DNA of 64,000 nucleotides from Saccharibacillus qingshengii (GCF_013185195.1 NZ_JAAZWC010000001.1:370709-434708), one strand, 5' to 3'; positions 35,961 through 45,740 are shown, counted from the stretch's first letter. The notes: generated by a model not told the origin, from the letters alone. A program made the numbers and translations.

Positions 35961-38900
35961 TCACGGCGAAGCCGTCCGAACGGTTCCACCTTCCTTTTCG
36001 ATCATCGTCACCCGGTTGCGGCCGCCGTGCTTCGAAACATACATCGCTTCGTCGGCCAATTTGTACAGCTCTTCCTCGTCCAGCCCCGGGCCGCGTCCCC
36101 ATACGACACCGACCGAAGCCGTCACGATGCCCTGCTGCGGATTTTGTACATGCGCGATTTCCAGGGCTTCGATGCCTGTGCGCAGTTTTTCCGCGTAGGC
36201 CCATGCTTCTTCTTTTTCCATGCCGGGCAGCAGTACGCCGAACTCTTCGCCTCCCAGACGAAAAGCAAAATGCCGTTCTTCCGGAGAAAGTCCCTGCAGC
36301 ACTTCGCCCAGGAGCCGCAGCACGCGGTCTCCTTCGTAATGCCCATAGGTATCGTTGTACTTTTTGTAATAGTCGATATCCAGCATCAGATAAGCAAGCG
36401 CTTTGCTTCCGCTGTTCGCCCGGACGATACTTTCGGCAAAAACGATATTAAAATGTCTCCGATTGTACAATCCGGTCAGCTCGTCGGTAACGGATAGCTT
36501 CTCGATCAGATTCAGTGAACGGTTCAGCTCTTCGTTATTGCGCTCAAGCTCTTCTGTCCGTTCGGCCACGATTTCCTCGAGATGGTCTTTATGCCGTTTC
36601 AGCTCCTGCTCGGCTTTTTTGCGCGCGGTAATGTCTTTGACCGTTCCCTGCACGGCCGGCTGCCCGCGATAAGACACACCGGCCACTTTATGGATCGCCA
36701 TGATCATTCGTATGCCGCCGCGATGCAGCAGGGCCGATTCGTATTCCTGCGGGGCTTCCTTGCCTTCGATTCGGTTCCGGTAGTACTGTTGGACACGCTC
36801 CGTATCTCTCGGATGGATAAACGCGTCGTACCTCGCACCCAGCATTTCGTCCGTGCGGTAGCCCACCATATCAGCCAAAGCATTGTTGACATACACGAAG
36901 CGGCCGCTTTGAATCATAAAAATGCCGTCCTGCATATTGTCCACCAGCTCGCGGTATTTCGCCTCGGATTGTTCGAGTTCTTCATATAGACTGGCGTTCT
37001 CCAGCGAAAAGACCATATCCCGGGACAGCAGATTGATAATCTTCATTCGCTCCTGCGTAAAAGCGCCTGCGACCAGATTGTTCTCCAAATAGATCACGGC
37101 TACCGTCTTGTTCTGGTTGATCAGCGGCATACAAACCAGCGAGCGGGGGCGATTCATGCGGATATACGGATCATCGCTCAGCCTGCCGTCGGAGCTGGCA
37201 TCATCGACAATGATCGTCTGCCGATTCTCTTCAACCGACTTCAGCAGCTTTTCCGGCAGCCGATCGTACAGCGTCGTCTCCCGCACCGTAACCGAAATCC
37301 GGTCCTGCTCCGCCACATATCGGCCTTCGACCATCATCGGACTCTGCCTCAGCAGGATACATCCCCGCTGGGCGTCTGCATTTTTGATGACAATCTCCAT
37401 CAGTACCTGCAGGAGATGATCCAGTTCGATCTCTTTCGAGATTGCCTGCGAAGCGAGCAGCAGCGCGTCGAGATCGAGACTATCCGAAGAAGCGGTGAGG
37501 GTTCCCGGCCGCAAACGCTCGCTTTCGCGAAGAGGCGACAGGCGGAGACGACGCTGGTTCATCTGGCGGACTTTGCCTTCGGCTCCCCAGATTGCGTAAT
37601 AATAAACCGATTTGTCGAACAGATACTGGCCGTAATCGGCATGCTGCTTGTCCAGATGAAACGCCGCGGCCAGCTCGAACCCGAGCGCTTTGTAACGGAT
37701 AGGCGCACGGCGCTCGGCTTCTTCCGAAGCCAAATCGTACAGCAGGCGAGCTTCCTCGGTTCGGCCTGCCAATCGGGCCCGTTCCGCCCGGAGCAGACGC
37801 ACATGCCAATCAAAATTCGCCGGATTATGCGACTGCCATCTCACAAAACGGCGGAATTCGCGACGCATCCGGGCTTGTCTTCGCCGGCGTACCCCTGCAT
37901 CCGTCGAAGGAGCGGCATAAGCGCAGATCAAGAAAGCGTACAGCGAGAACTCTTCCATAAACGCCGAACCCGCCAGAGCTCCGATCACCGCTTCGGCCCG
38001 CTCCAGCGATACGGCCGCTTCTTCGTACCGACCCCAGGTGAAACGCTGCTTCATTTTGTAGAGATGATAGATGGCGATGCCCGACTGATAATCCGCTTGT
38101 TCCAACTGCTTCAGACAAGCTTCTTCATTAAAGTCCGGACCGTTGAACGACAGCGGATCGTCCAACTGCCCGGCAAGGCCGAGCCACTGCTGCTGCGCCA
38201 GACGGGCCGTTGCCAACGCTTCCTGATGCCCGGTATTTTGGATCAGCGCCAGATAGCGGCCGCTTTCTTCGATCTGGGCATTCAGGTCCAAATCGGGATG
38301 CCACAAATGAATATAAAAACAGGCGTGCGCCAAATACAGCAGATTGCCCGACCGGACACCGGAGTCGATCGCTTCCCCGAAAGCTTCCGGCAGCCGGTGC
38401 CAAGGCTCTTTCCATACTCTGGCGAACAGCGTGAACAGGACCTGCGCCGCGCTGCGCGATTGAAGATCGTCGAAGCGCTCGTTGATGCGCAGAGCCAGGC
38501 TGCCGAAATCGTAGGCGCCGCGAATATCGCCCATCCCCGACAGCAGCAGCGCATAACCGGTAAAAGCAAGCGCCGACTCGGGAGCGATCCCGTATTTCAG
38601 CGTCAATGCCGTTTTTTTCAATACGATCAAACCGAACAAAGACTGCTCGCCCGAGATAAACGCAGGCGGGAATATCCCGATCAGCAGACGCATCGCCAAT
38701 TTGACCCGGATATCACTCATCTCGGCGCCGCTCTCCAGCCTGCGAATCGAAGTTCCGGCCAGCTTGAGCTTGACTGCAGCCAGCTCGGACAGCACCGAAG
38801 GCATGCCGGCACGCTCCGGCAGACGAATGTCCAGCCTTCCCAGACCCTGTCTTCCCGCGCGGATCGATTCCTGCATCAAACCCAGATAAAAGTAATAGGC

Positions 38901-41408
38901 GGCCTGCATCTCGTAAAGTTTCGCCGCTTCGAGCGAATCGCGGGCATGGACCAGCAGCTCGCCGCAGGCCGTATCCGCTTCTTCAACCCGTCTGCACAAA
39001 TAGGCGCACTCCGCATGAAGCACAAGAACTTCGCGGGCAAGCCCGGCCTGTCGTTCCCAGCGGTCCGTACCCAGCAGTTCGAGAGCCGTTCCCGTGAAGC
39101 GCAGGGCCGTATCGTAACCGTAAGCGGATTTGGCCGAAGCCGCAGCCCGAATATTCAACCGGATCAACCGGAGCCGCTCTTCTTCGGTTTCGATCCAGAA
39201 TCGGCCTTCGTTCAGATGGGCGGCCGCTTCCAGGTGCTGCTCTTCGCTGCCGGGAGGCTGCTCCTCCATCTCGCGCATCCGCATACGGCCGATCCGCAGA
39301 TGCAGCCGCCCGATTTCCTCGGGTGTTCGCAGCTCGTAGGCGGCCTGCTGAATACGATCATGCCGGAAACGAAAACGTACCTGCAGCTGATCGGAGGAGC
39401 GAAGTTCTGCCGCTCCGTATATCCCGCCGGCGCAATCCGCGACGATTAGTTCTTCGCTCAGCGCTTCCTTCAAACAGCGGTCGATCAGATCGGCATCGCC
39501 GTCCGCAATCCCGGCCAGTCTCTCCCGGGTGAACCCTGCGCCAAGCACTGCCCCCAAGGCCAGAACGCCCAGCGTATCCGGTCCGAGATGCCGCAGCCGT
39601 TCCATCAGCAGTTCAAGCACATCTTCTCCGACTTCAATTTGGGCGGCACGCCAGGCATCCCATTCCCATCTTCCCTGCAGCGGAGCAAAAAAGAGAAGTC
39701 CGTCCCGATGCAGCTCCCGCAGCATTTCCCTGGCAAACAGCGCATTGCCTCGGGTCTGCTGCCGAAGCCATTCGGCCAAAGGCGCGACGCGTTCGACATC
39801 CGTATGCAGCGTATCGGCAGCCAGCGCTTCCAGTTCCCGCTTCGACAGCGGCCCGATCCGAAGCTTGGTGACGCTGCGCCTCGCACGGATACGGGTCTCC
39901 GCTTGCATCATTGCATGATTCTCTCCGATCTCGTCCGCACGATAAGCGCAGACGACGCAGAGTCCGCGCAGCTGCGGATCAAGCAGCAGACGCTCCATCA
40001 ATTCAAATTCGGCGGGATCGGCCCGGTGCATATCGTCCAGAAACAGCAGCAGCGGACGTCCTCCATCGAGCAGTCCGCGCACAAATGCGGCAGCCGTCAT
40101 AAAGAACCGGTTCGTATCTTCCGCCGGGCCGAGTTCGGCAGGCTCCGGCTGACTGCCGATCCAGGCTTCGAGTTCGGGAATCAGCCGCAGAATAAGTCCG
40201 CCGTTTCCGTCCAGTTCCCGGCGCAGACTTCTCGCGGTCTCCGAATCGCTCGGCATTACGCCGTCAAGTTCCGAGGCCATCTGCACGATCAATCCGCGCA
40301 GCGCCTGTACAAAAGCCGCATGCGGAACGCTGCGCTGATAGGCATCGCATTTGCCTTCGGCAAATCGTCCGTTCTCCCGCAGCACGGCGGGAAGCAGTTC
40401 GCGCACGAACGAAGTCTTGCCTGCTCCGGCTTCCCCCGACACCAGAACCAGTCTCGGCGCCGCGCCGGCAGATGCGGCAAACGCTTCTTCCGCCAGACGC
40501 AGCTCTCCGCTTCTGCCGTACAGGGAAGACGGTAGGCAAAAAAGAGCCGCCGTGTCCCGGGCTCCCGGTTCGAATTCTTCTTCGCCCGCCAAGCATCGCT
40601 GCAGATCCGACCGAATCCCGTACGCAGTCTGATAACGATCTTCGGGCGACTTGCTCATCAGCTTCATAATGATACCCGACAACGCCTTAGAAACACGCTG
40701 AGGTGCGGCTTCATGCGGCGAAACGGGAGTCTTGGCCATCAGCGAATACAGATACTCCGGAGCCGTCTCTTCGCGGTAAGGCCGAAGTCCGGCCGCCATT
40801 TCGTACAGGGTAACGCCGAGAGCGTAATAGTCGCTGCGATAATCGATCCCCCGATTGGTCCGTCCGGTCTGTTCCGGAGACATGTAAGCGAGGCTTCCTT
40901 CCGGCTGCGCTGAGTGGGGCGAAACTTCTTCGCCCGGCGCAGCCTCTTCGGACAGGCCGAAATCGATCAGCCGCAGTTCGCCGGTCACCCGGTTCCAGAT
41001 CAGATTGGCCGGTTTGATGTCTTTGTGAATAACTCCCCGGGTATGGACTTCGCCCAAAATATCGACAAATTTGATCATCGTCCGAAGCAGGGCCTGTGGG
41101 TCGATCGATCCTTCGCTGCCTATTCGGTCCAGCGAAATGCCGCCGATATCTTCCATTTCCAACAGCAGCAGCCCGCCCCGTTCTTCCAGGCGAAGCGGAC
41201 GGACCACGCCCCGAATCTCTTCATTTAGACGGTTCAGCAGACGGTACTCCTTTTTGAAGCGCAGCACCTCTTCCGCATCCGCGGCACCCGCGCGAAGAAC
41301 CTTCAAGATGATTTTCTCACCCGATTCTCTATGTACAGCGCGATATACGGCTCTGCGGCCATATTCGGAAAAAGTTTCTATGATGTCAAAATGATCGATT
41401 GTTTTCAT
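35961..41408 (-). CDS. Ser/Thr kinase - AAA ATPase - GAF - PAS - GGDEF signalling protein
   Basis: 1815 residues, predicted cytoplasmic. A protein kinase (about 8-275) keeps the catalytic Lys (ILKVL, 36), HKDIKPAN (128-135) and DFG (149-151). A P-loop ATPase follows (SGEAGAGKT, 324-332) and then a helical, TPR-like region to about 1300. A GAF domain (about 1305-1460), a PAS domain (about 1480-1590, FVYVNNALADMVGYRTDEM) and a coiled coil lead to a diguanylate cyclase with RLGGEEF (motif 1719-1723). The allosteric RxxD inhibition site before GGEEF is missing. The kinase-ATPase-GAF core is known with histidine-kinase outputs; here the output is c-di-GMP synthesis. The start at 41408 follows AAAGGTGG. 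It is monocistronic. Confidence 0.9.
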   Translation of the reverse strand: MKTIDHFDIIETFSEYGRRAVYRAVHRESGEKIILKVLRAGAADAEEVLRFKKEYRLLNRLNEEIRGVVRPLRLEERGGLLLLEMEDIGGISLDRIGSEGSIDPQALLRTMIKFVDILGEVHTRGVIHKDIKPANLIWNRVTGELRLIDFGLSEEAAPGEEVSPHSAQPEGSLAYMSPEQTGRTNRGIDYRSDYYALGVTLYEMAAGLRPYREETAPEYLYSLMAKTPVSPHEAAPQRVSKALSGIIMKLMSKSPEDRYQTAYGIRSDLQRCLAGEEEFEPGARDTAALFCLPSSLYGRSGELRLAEEAFAASAGAAPRLVLVSGEAGAGKTSFVRELLPAVLRENGRFAEGKCDAYQRSVPHAAFVQALRGLIVQMASELDGVMPSDSETARSLRRELDGNGGLILRLIPELEAWIGSQPEPAELGPAEDTNRFFMTAAAFVRGLLDGGRPLLLFLDDMHRADPAEFELMERLLLDPQLRGLCVVCAYRADEIGENHAMMQAETRIRARRSVTKLRIGPLSKRELEALAADTLHTDVERVAPLAEWLRQQTRGNALFAREMLRELHRDGLLFFAPLQGRWEWDAWRAAQIEVGEDVLELLMERLRHLGPDTLGVLALGAVLGAGFTRERLAGIADGDADLIDRCLKEALSEELIVADCAGGIYGAAELRSSDQLQVRFRFRHDRIQQAAYELRTPEEIGRLHLRIGRMRMREMEEQPPGSEEQHLEAAAHLNEGRFWIETEEERLRLIRLNIRAAASAKSAYGYDTALRFTGTALELLGTDRWERQAGLAREVLVLHAECAYLCRRVEEADTACGELLVHARDSLEAAKLYEMQAAYYFYLGLMQESIRAGRQGLGRLDIRLPERAGMPSVLSELAAVKLKLAGTSIRRLESGAEMSDIRVKLAMRLLIGIFPPAFISGEQSLFGLIVLKKTALTLKYGIAPESALAFTGYALLLSGMGDIRGAYDFGSLALRINERFDDLQSRSAAQVLFTLFARVWKEPWHRLPEAFGEAIDSGVRSGNLLYLAHACFYIHLWHPDLDLNAQIEESGRYLALIQNTGHQEALATARLAQQQWLGLAGQLDDPLSFNGPDFNEEACLKQLEQADYQSGIAIYHLYKMKQRFTWGRYEEAAVSLERAEAVIGALAGSAFMEEFSLYAFLICAYAAPSTDAGVRRRRQARMRREFRRFVRWQSHNPANFDWHVRLLRAERARLAGRTEEARLLYDLASEEAERRAPIRYKALGFELAAAFHLDKQHADYGQYLFDKSVYYYAIWGAEGKVRQMNQRRLRLSPLRESERLRPGTLTASSDSLDLDALLLASQAISKEIELDHLLQVLMEIVIKNADAQRGCILLRQSPMMVEGRYVAEQDRISVTVRETTLYDRLPEKLLKSVEENRQTIIVDDASSDGRLSDDPYIRMNRPRSLVCMPLINQNKTVAVIYLENNLVAGAFTQERMKIINLLSRDMVFSLENASLYEELEQSEAKYRELVDNMQDGIFMIQSGRFVYVNNALADMVGYRTDEMLGARYDAFIHPRDTERVQQYYRNRIEGKEAPQEYESALLHRGGIRMIMAIHKVAGVSYRGQPAVQGTVKDITARKKAEQELKRHKDHLEEIVAERTEELERNNEELNRSLNLIEKLSVTDELTGLYNRRHFNIVFAESIVRANSGSKALAYLMLDIDYYKKYNDTYGHYEGDRVLRLLGEVLQGLSPEERHFAFRLGGEEFGVLLPGMEKEEAWAYAEKLRTGIEALEIAHVQNPQQGIVTASVGVVWGRGPGLDEEELYKLADEAMYVSKHGGRNRVTMIEKEGGTVRTASP

Positions 41409-41511
41409 GTCCGATTCCACCTTTGGCCGCACGATTCTTTCTTTTTTCTAGCATATCCGATAACCTACACCGTGGGAAGATATTCATGTGCCCAAAGCCC
41501 CGGGTACGCAC

Positions 41512-41544
41512 AAAAAAACCGGCCGCGTTTGGCGCGCGGCCGGT
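41512..41544 (-). terminator. Terminator after the lipoprotein gene
   Basis: ACCGGCCGCG (41518-41527) pairs with CGCGGCCGGT (41535-41544); on the minus strand seven T follow. It lies just beyond the stop of the lipoprotein at 41576. Confidence 0.93.
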
Positions 41545-41575
41545 CCGATTCGGAAAAAGCGGCGAAACGTCCCGT

Positions 41576-42478
41576 TTATTGGGCGCCGTCGACAACTTCT
41601 TTCGGAATTTCAATTGCTTTGATCTCGTTGTGCTTGGAAATTGTGCTGTCCATCACCATATGCATGCTCATATTCATCTCCGTACCTTCACCCGCATCGC
41701 TGTTCATCGACATTGTCATGTCGACAACCGATTGGGTCGGATAAGAAGTTTCTTTGTTCACGGCATACGTCAACTTCATTTCTTCGATATTCATCTGATC
41801 CAGAGCGGCGGCCGACTCTTCGTCCGTGCCGGATTGACCCAGGACTTTCGAAGCCATCGATTTGATCTTGTCGCCCGACAGATTCGCCGTCAGGATATAA
41901 TCGTCGCCTTCTTCGGTCACTTTCATATCTTCCGCAACCGACTTGAACTGCTCAAACGAATTTTCCAGGTTGGCTGTGCTTTCCAGCGAAGCCATCACCT
42001 GTTCACGGTTTTCTTCCGGCAGTTTCGTCCACTGGTCGTCCATGCCCGTATAGATCGCGTCTTTCGTAATGTACTGTTTGATTTCGCTTTTTGTTCCCGC
42101 GCTCTCAGTCGTGATTTGCTGATAAGCACTGATCGGATCGACAATCATATCCGTGTTCATCGATGTTTTGGAAACCGTTTCTTCGCCGTTCAGGGTGTAG
42201 CTTTGATCGACGTCGGCGACCATATTGTAGCTTTTGAGTTCTTTGCTGGCTTCCTGTGCTTTATTGAGCAGCTCTTCCGCTGTCGGAACGCCGGCTGTTT
42301 CGGCTGCAGGCGTTTCGGCTGGCGTTTCTGCCGCAGGTGTCTCCGCTGCCGGTGTTTCCGCTGCTGGCGTCTCCGCCGGAGCAGCTGCCGGTTCGGCGGC
42401 TTTTTCCTCATTGTTTCCGCATGCCGCAAGGCTCACGACGATCATGGCCGAAAAAGCGGCCGTCCAAAGTTTCTTCAT
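41576..42478 (-). CDS. DUF6612-like lipoprotein with Pro-Ala-Glu-Thr linker
   Basis: 300 residues. A signal peptide ends in the lipobox SLAAC (Cys20), so the protein is lipid-anchored outside the membrane. Residues about 30-61 are a repetitive PAAET linker, followed by a LolA/LppX-like beta domain (SYNMVADVDQSYTLNGEE, YITKDAIYTGMDDQWTKL, MNMSMHMVMDSTI). Proteins of this kind are common in Firmicutes and lack a defined function; lipid or cell-wall binding is only suggested by the fold. AGGAGGGG precedes the ATG. It is a single-gene transcription unit. Confidence 0.85.
   Translation of the reverse strand: MKKLWTAAFSAMIVVSLAACGNNEEKAAEPAAAPAETPAAETPAAETPAAETPAETPAAETAGVPTAEELLNKAQEASKELKSYNMVADVDQSYTLNGEETVSKTSMNTDMIVDPISAYQQITTESAGTKSEIKQYITKDAIYTGMDDQWTKLPEENREQVMASLESTANLENSFEQFKSVAEDMKVTEEGDDYILTANLSGDKIKSMASKVLGQSGTDEESAAALDQMNIEEMKLTYAVNKETSYPTQSVVDMTMSMNSDAGEGTEMNMSMHMVMDSTISKHNEIKAIEIPKEVVDGAQ
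42296..42391 (-). repeat. Tandem 15-base repeats coding for PAAET
   Basis: Within the lipoprotein gene, imperfect 15-base units encode PAAET/PAET repeats (residues about 30-61). Third codon positions vary between units, so the peptide rather than the DNA appears conserved. One unit is 12 bases (PAET). The number of units could vary between strains. Confidence 0.85.
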
Positions 42479-42821
42479 TATGTACCCCTCCTGTGTCTAT
42501 TTCTGTTTGTTGGTCTCTTTGGGTTATTAAACCAAAAGGCTGTTAGCAACGCAATTTTGACGATATTCGCCCAAAAACAGCCTAAAACCAAGGTTTTCTA
42601 TCCTACCAATACGGCTGCCAAACGGCAACGGACATTTGAACGAATTGTGTACGCGGGACTTTTCTCATGTAAACACGGATTAAGACTCCGCTTGTGCCGG
42701 GTTTGTCCCGGTCGACTGAAATTTCAATCCAATATTGCCCGTGAAAACAAACTTCGAATCAGGACATCGTCTTCGCCATGCGCGACTCCTGCAAACGGTC
42801 CTATACTCAGCTGATTTTCCG
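42479..42821. other. 343-base intergenic region, no gene seen
   Basis: Lies upstream of the lipoprotein gene and downstream of the nucleotidyltransferase-like gene (both minus strand). A possible lipoprotein promoter is TTGCGT - 18 bases - TTAATA on the minus strand near 42526-42555. No stable terminator and no open frame with a ribosome-binding site was found. Confidence 0.4.
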
Positions 42822-43451
42822 TCATTTCATTTTCTTCGCCAAATCTGGAGAAGCTTCCGGAAGCCGGCTCAGCCGTTCCGCCAATTCTTTCGGAAGCGGT
42901 TCTTTGCGCAGATCCGACAGCGCCCGATAATTTGCGCCGTGTTCATGCAAATAACGCTCCAACAGAGCGGATTTTTCATGGCGGCCCATCAGTTCATAAG
43001 CCGCCATCCACACTTCGGGACTAGCGACGCGCAGCCCGTCGCGGATACCGTCCATCAGCGCGGGCATCCGGCAGAAGTCGGCGTTCGCGCGGACTGCAAA
43101 CCCGATAATGATCTCCACCTCCGGCTCTGTTCCTTCGATTCGCAGCTTGCAGCCGCTTCCGTACAATTCGCTGGTTCCGCTATCTTTTGTCCATTTCATG
43201 CCGGCAAGCGCCGCCTGAACTTCGGCTTCCGGCGCATCGGTCATCAGATCCCAGTCACGCACATCGTCCACGAGCCCCAGACCAAGCAGCATACCGCTGC
43301 CTCCAACGACATAGTCGACTCCGGCGCGATCCAGCATGCGGGTTACGCTCTGCAGGGTCATCCGCTTTTTTTTCATGTCCATATCCACGGCAGCCCCGTC
43401 CTCCACCGTCCGCTGATGATTTTCCTGTTCTTTCGTGGGTTTGTTTGTCAT
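42822..43451 (-). CDS. Nucleotidyltransferase-fold protein
   Basis: 209 residues. RAGVDYVVGGSGMLLGLGL followed by VRDWDLMTDAPEAEV is the G-S-x(n)-D-x-D pattern of minimal nucleotidyltransferases and MazF-unrelated MNT-type enzymes; a third acidic position is in EPEVEIIIGF. The C-terminal third is helical. The target is unknown; aminoglycoside, tRNA or protein nucleotidylation are all possible in this superfamily. AAGGAG precedes the ATG. No toxin-antitoxin partner (HEPN protein) is adjacent. Confidence 0.7.
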   Translation of the reverse strand: MTNKPTKEQENHQRTVEDGAAVDMDMKKKRMTLQSVTRMLDRAGVDYVVGGSGMLLGLGLVDDVRDWDLMTDAPEAEVQAALAGMKWTKDSGTSELYGSGCKLRIEGTEPEVEIIIGFAVRANADFCRMPALMDGIRDGLRVASPEVWMAAYELMGRHEKSALLERYLHEHGANYRALSDLRKEPLPKELAERLSRLPEASPDLAKKMK

Positions 43452-43540
43452 CTTTTCACTCCTTCGGCGCTGCAGATTCTCCCCCGGTTATCCCCGTGAG
43501 ACTTTTCTGCATTGTACCATGAAAATATTGTGGCAGAGCA

Positions 43541-43575
43541 AAAAGCGGCAGGAAGACGGGATGTCTTCCTGCCGC
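43541..43575 (-). terminator. Terminator after the DUF4241 gene
   Basis: GCGGCAGGAAGAC and GTCTTCCTGCCGC form a perfect 13-base stem with a 5-base loop; on the minus strand TTTTTG follows. Confidence 0.92.
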
Positions 43576-43593
43576 CGCTCCACCGAGCGCGAT

Positions 43594-44229
43594 TCAGGCT
43601 TGGTCTTGCCCTGCATTGCCTTCTTGAACGACTTGGAAATCCGTCAGCAGCGACACGACTTCATCATGTTCGTCGATTCCCCAATAAGAAGCATAGAACC
43701 CGTCGCCGTAACCCGAAGCAAACATGATGACGTTCAAGCCGGCTTCTTCATCGGGTGTCAGGTTGCCCCATACGCCATCGTGTTCTTCCAACACATCGGC
43801 TACCAGGTTATCGTATAGGCTGATATACTCGTCGCCCAACTCTTCCTGAAGCCGTCCATCCAGCGCTTCAAGGGCACGGATAGCGTCTTCGTCGGCAAAG
43901 CTCCCTATTCCTGCATCGACCGGATAACCGAACAGCTCGTCTTGTTTCAGCGTGCTTTTATCCTGTCCCGGACGAACAGCTAGTTCCCAGCGTACCGGCT
44001 TATTATCGGAAAAACGCACCTCCGCCCCGGCGGTCGTTCCTTCCTGCTCGCTGTGCCAAGCATAGACCGGATAAGTGCCGGGCTTGACCTGGTATTCGAA
44101 AGCTTCCAGTGTCGAAGTCAGAGGATCGCAGGCGACCACCCGACCCGACGCAATTTTCAAAGCATCAAGCGGCTGCGGACGCAGCGATCCATTGGCAGGT
44201 TCCAGCAGGTCTTGCAGAAATTTCGACAT
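43594..44229 (-). CDS. DUF4241 family protein
   Basis: 211 residues starting MSKFLQDLLEP at 44229, preceded by GAGAGGAAG. Features of DUF4241 are IASGRVVACDPLT near the N terminus, PGTYPVYAWH, and a C-terminal FASGYGDGFYASYWGIDE ending in a D/E-rich stretch. The family is soluble and of unknown function, often found in Firmicutes and near immunity or SUKH-type genes. Here it is a stand-alone gene. Confidence 0.82.
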   Translation of the reverse strand: MSKFLQDLLEPANGSLRPQPLDALKIASGRVVACDPLTSTLEAFEYQVKPGTYPVYAWHSEQEGTTAGAEVRFSDNKPVRWELAVRPGQDKSTLKQDELFGYPVDAGIGSFADEDAIRALEALDGRLQEELGDEYISLYDNLVADVLEEHDGVWGNLTPDEEAGLNVIMFASGYGDGFYASYWGIDEHDEVVSLLTDFQVVQEGNAGQDQA

Positions 44230-44306
44230 GATATCTCTTCCTCTCTTGTTGGGAAAATGGACAGTGCCGCAGCACAAAAAGCCGGCACTGTCAGATAGAA
44301 AACGCT

Positions 44307-45227
44307 TTAATCATGTATACCCTCTTTGCCCGGATTTCGAACGGATCTTCGATATCCGTCTTGCAAAACTGTTGGCGAAGAGCGCAAATAGGTTCGGGCG
44401 CTCTGCCTGTACCAAGCGGAACAGAACAAAAGGATCAGCAGCAGATCGACGGCGTCTCCGCCGTAATACATCAGCTGCGCTCCTCTCTTCGCATCCTCGG
44501 GAACGACACCCGCCGGCGGATACGCATACAGGAATTTGCCCAGAATTCCGTGTGAAGCAAACGCCGCGATCATGACCGCAGCCCGAAGCGGGAAGCTTGT
44601 CCGATGCGGGGCGGGATCGACCGGAATCAGCGCAGCGGTGAACAAATAACCGGCGGCAAAGACGTGAAGATGCACCAGGGCATACAGGATCGGTGACGTA
44701 TGCATGGCTGCGAACAGTCCTGTTGCGTAAAGCAGCCACAATCCTCCCATATTCAGCACGGACGCCGTAATCGGATGAGTCAAAAAGGCCGCCGCCCGGC
44801 TTCGCAGCAGCAGCGACAGCATTCGCGCCTGCCTGCGGGGCAGCGAGCGAAGCAGCAGCGCAGCCGGTGCGGACAAGACGATCAGCAGCGGACCCAGCAT
44901 TCCGAGCAGCAGATGGCCGAGCATATGCAGCGTGAAATTATGATGCGAAGCTTCGGCCAGCGGACCCGCAACCGCCGCGGCCGATAAGAGAATGCCGGTG
45001 CAGCCAAGCAGGGAGCGCCGAATCGGCCAGCGCTTATATCTGCGGTTGGTGAGCACGACCGCAGTCAGATAAGCGGCGATCGGCAGGACTGCCGCAAGAA
45101 GCAGCGGAAGCATATCCGTTAGTCCGCCGGGGATTCCGAATCCCGCATCGAATCCGCTGCTTCCCGCACCATGATTGTGCATAGAGTGAACGGTTTGCAG
45201 ATTGACGGTTTCTTCGAGATGATTCAT
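44307..45227 (-). CDS. ctaG: Cytochrome c oxidase assembly factor CtaG (Caa3-type)
   Basis: 306 residues with about seven membrane helices. The caa3_CtaG pattern is seen in HNFTLHMLGHLLLGMLGPLLIVLSAP, THPITASVLNMGGLWLLYATGLF and HLHVFAAGYLFTAALIPVDP, with membrane His residues typical of metal or haem handling. It assists assembly of the copper centre of caa3 oxidase in Bacillus. A His-containing N terminus (HSMHNHG) could bind metal. The gene follows the DUF2243 gene after 3 bases, indicating one operon, although no oxidase genes are adjacent. Confidence 0.88.
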   Translation of the reverse strand: MNHLEETVNLQTVHSMHNHGAGSSGFDAGFGIPGGLTDMLPLLLAAVLPIAAYLTAVVLTNRRYKRWPIRRSLLGCTGILLSAAAVAGPLAEASHHNFTLHMLGHLLLGMLGPLLIVLSAPAALLLRSLPRRQARMLSLLLRSRAAAFLTHPITASVLNMGGLWLLYATGLFAAMHTSPILYALVHLHVFAAGYLFTAALIPVDPAPHRTSFPLRAAVMIAAFASHGILGKFLYAYPPAGVVPEDAKRGAQLMYYGGDAVDLLLILLFCSAWYRQSARTYLRSSPTVLQDGYRRSVRNPGKEGIHD

Positions 45228-45230
45228 GTC

Positions 45231-45740
45231 TTAATCCCGGTCTTTCCCGCCGGAAGCGGGAACTTCGCCGCGTGTACGAAACGTGACGATCACTCCCGCC
45301 ACCAGCAGCACAACGGCGGCAGTGTTCCAGGTCCAATCGTATGCGGTCAGATCTACCCCGTAGCGGATCTGATGCAGCCCCATCAGTTTATGCTGCACGA
45401 TGCCGTCGTAGAGTTGGAAGAACCCGCCGCCCAGCAGCAGGCCTCCCCACCAGCGTGCGGCAAACAGGGCACGCCTGCGGCGCAGATCGGCCAGCATGAA
45501 CAGGGAAGCTACCGTAGCGAACCAGCTGAACGCGTGAAACACGCCGTCCGACACCAGTCCGACGGCGGTCGTGGATTTGTCGTAAAAATGATGCCAATGC
45601 AGCAGTTGGTGAAATACGACTTCGTCGATAAAAGCGACGCAGCCGAGTCCGAACAGGATGCCCGACCATAGGCTGCGGGAACGGGCTTTGGCGGCTTCTT
45701 GTTTGTTAGGGGCTGCCGCGGGCTCCGAAAAGGTTGTCAT
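45231..45740 (-). CDS. DUF2243 membrane protein
   Basis: 169 residues with four membrane helices and conserved His: FIDEVVFHQLLHWHHFYDKS, FHAFSWF, QLYDGIVQHKLMGLHQIR. DUF2243 proteins frequently neighbour CtaG, and the His-rich membrane segments suggest copper or haem binding. AAGGAGG precedes the ATG. Co-transcription with ctaG, 3 bases downstream, fits a shared role in respiratory metal handling; the molecular function is not known. Confidence 0.85.
   Translation of the reverse strand: MTTFSEPAAAPNKQEAAKARSRSLWSGILFGLGCVAFIDEVVFHQLLHWHHFYDKSTTAVGLVSDGVFHAFSWFATVASLFMLADLRRRRALFAARWWGGLLLGGGFFQLYDGIVQHKLMGLHQIRYGVDLTAYDWTWNTAAVVLLVAGVIVTFRTRGEVPASGGKDRD

Noticed and set aside
42822..44229. 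Toxin-antitoxin or immunity pair (nucleotidyltransferase-like plus DUF4241)
   Set aside because: The genes are separated by a terminator and about 140 bases, and neither has a recognisable HEPN or toxin partner.
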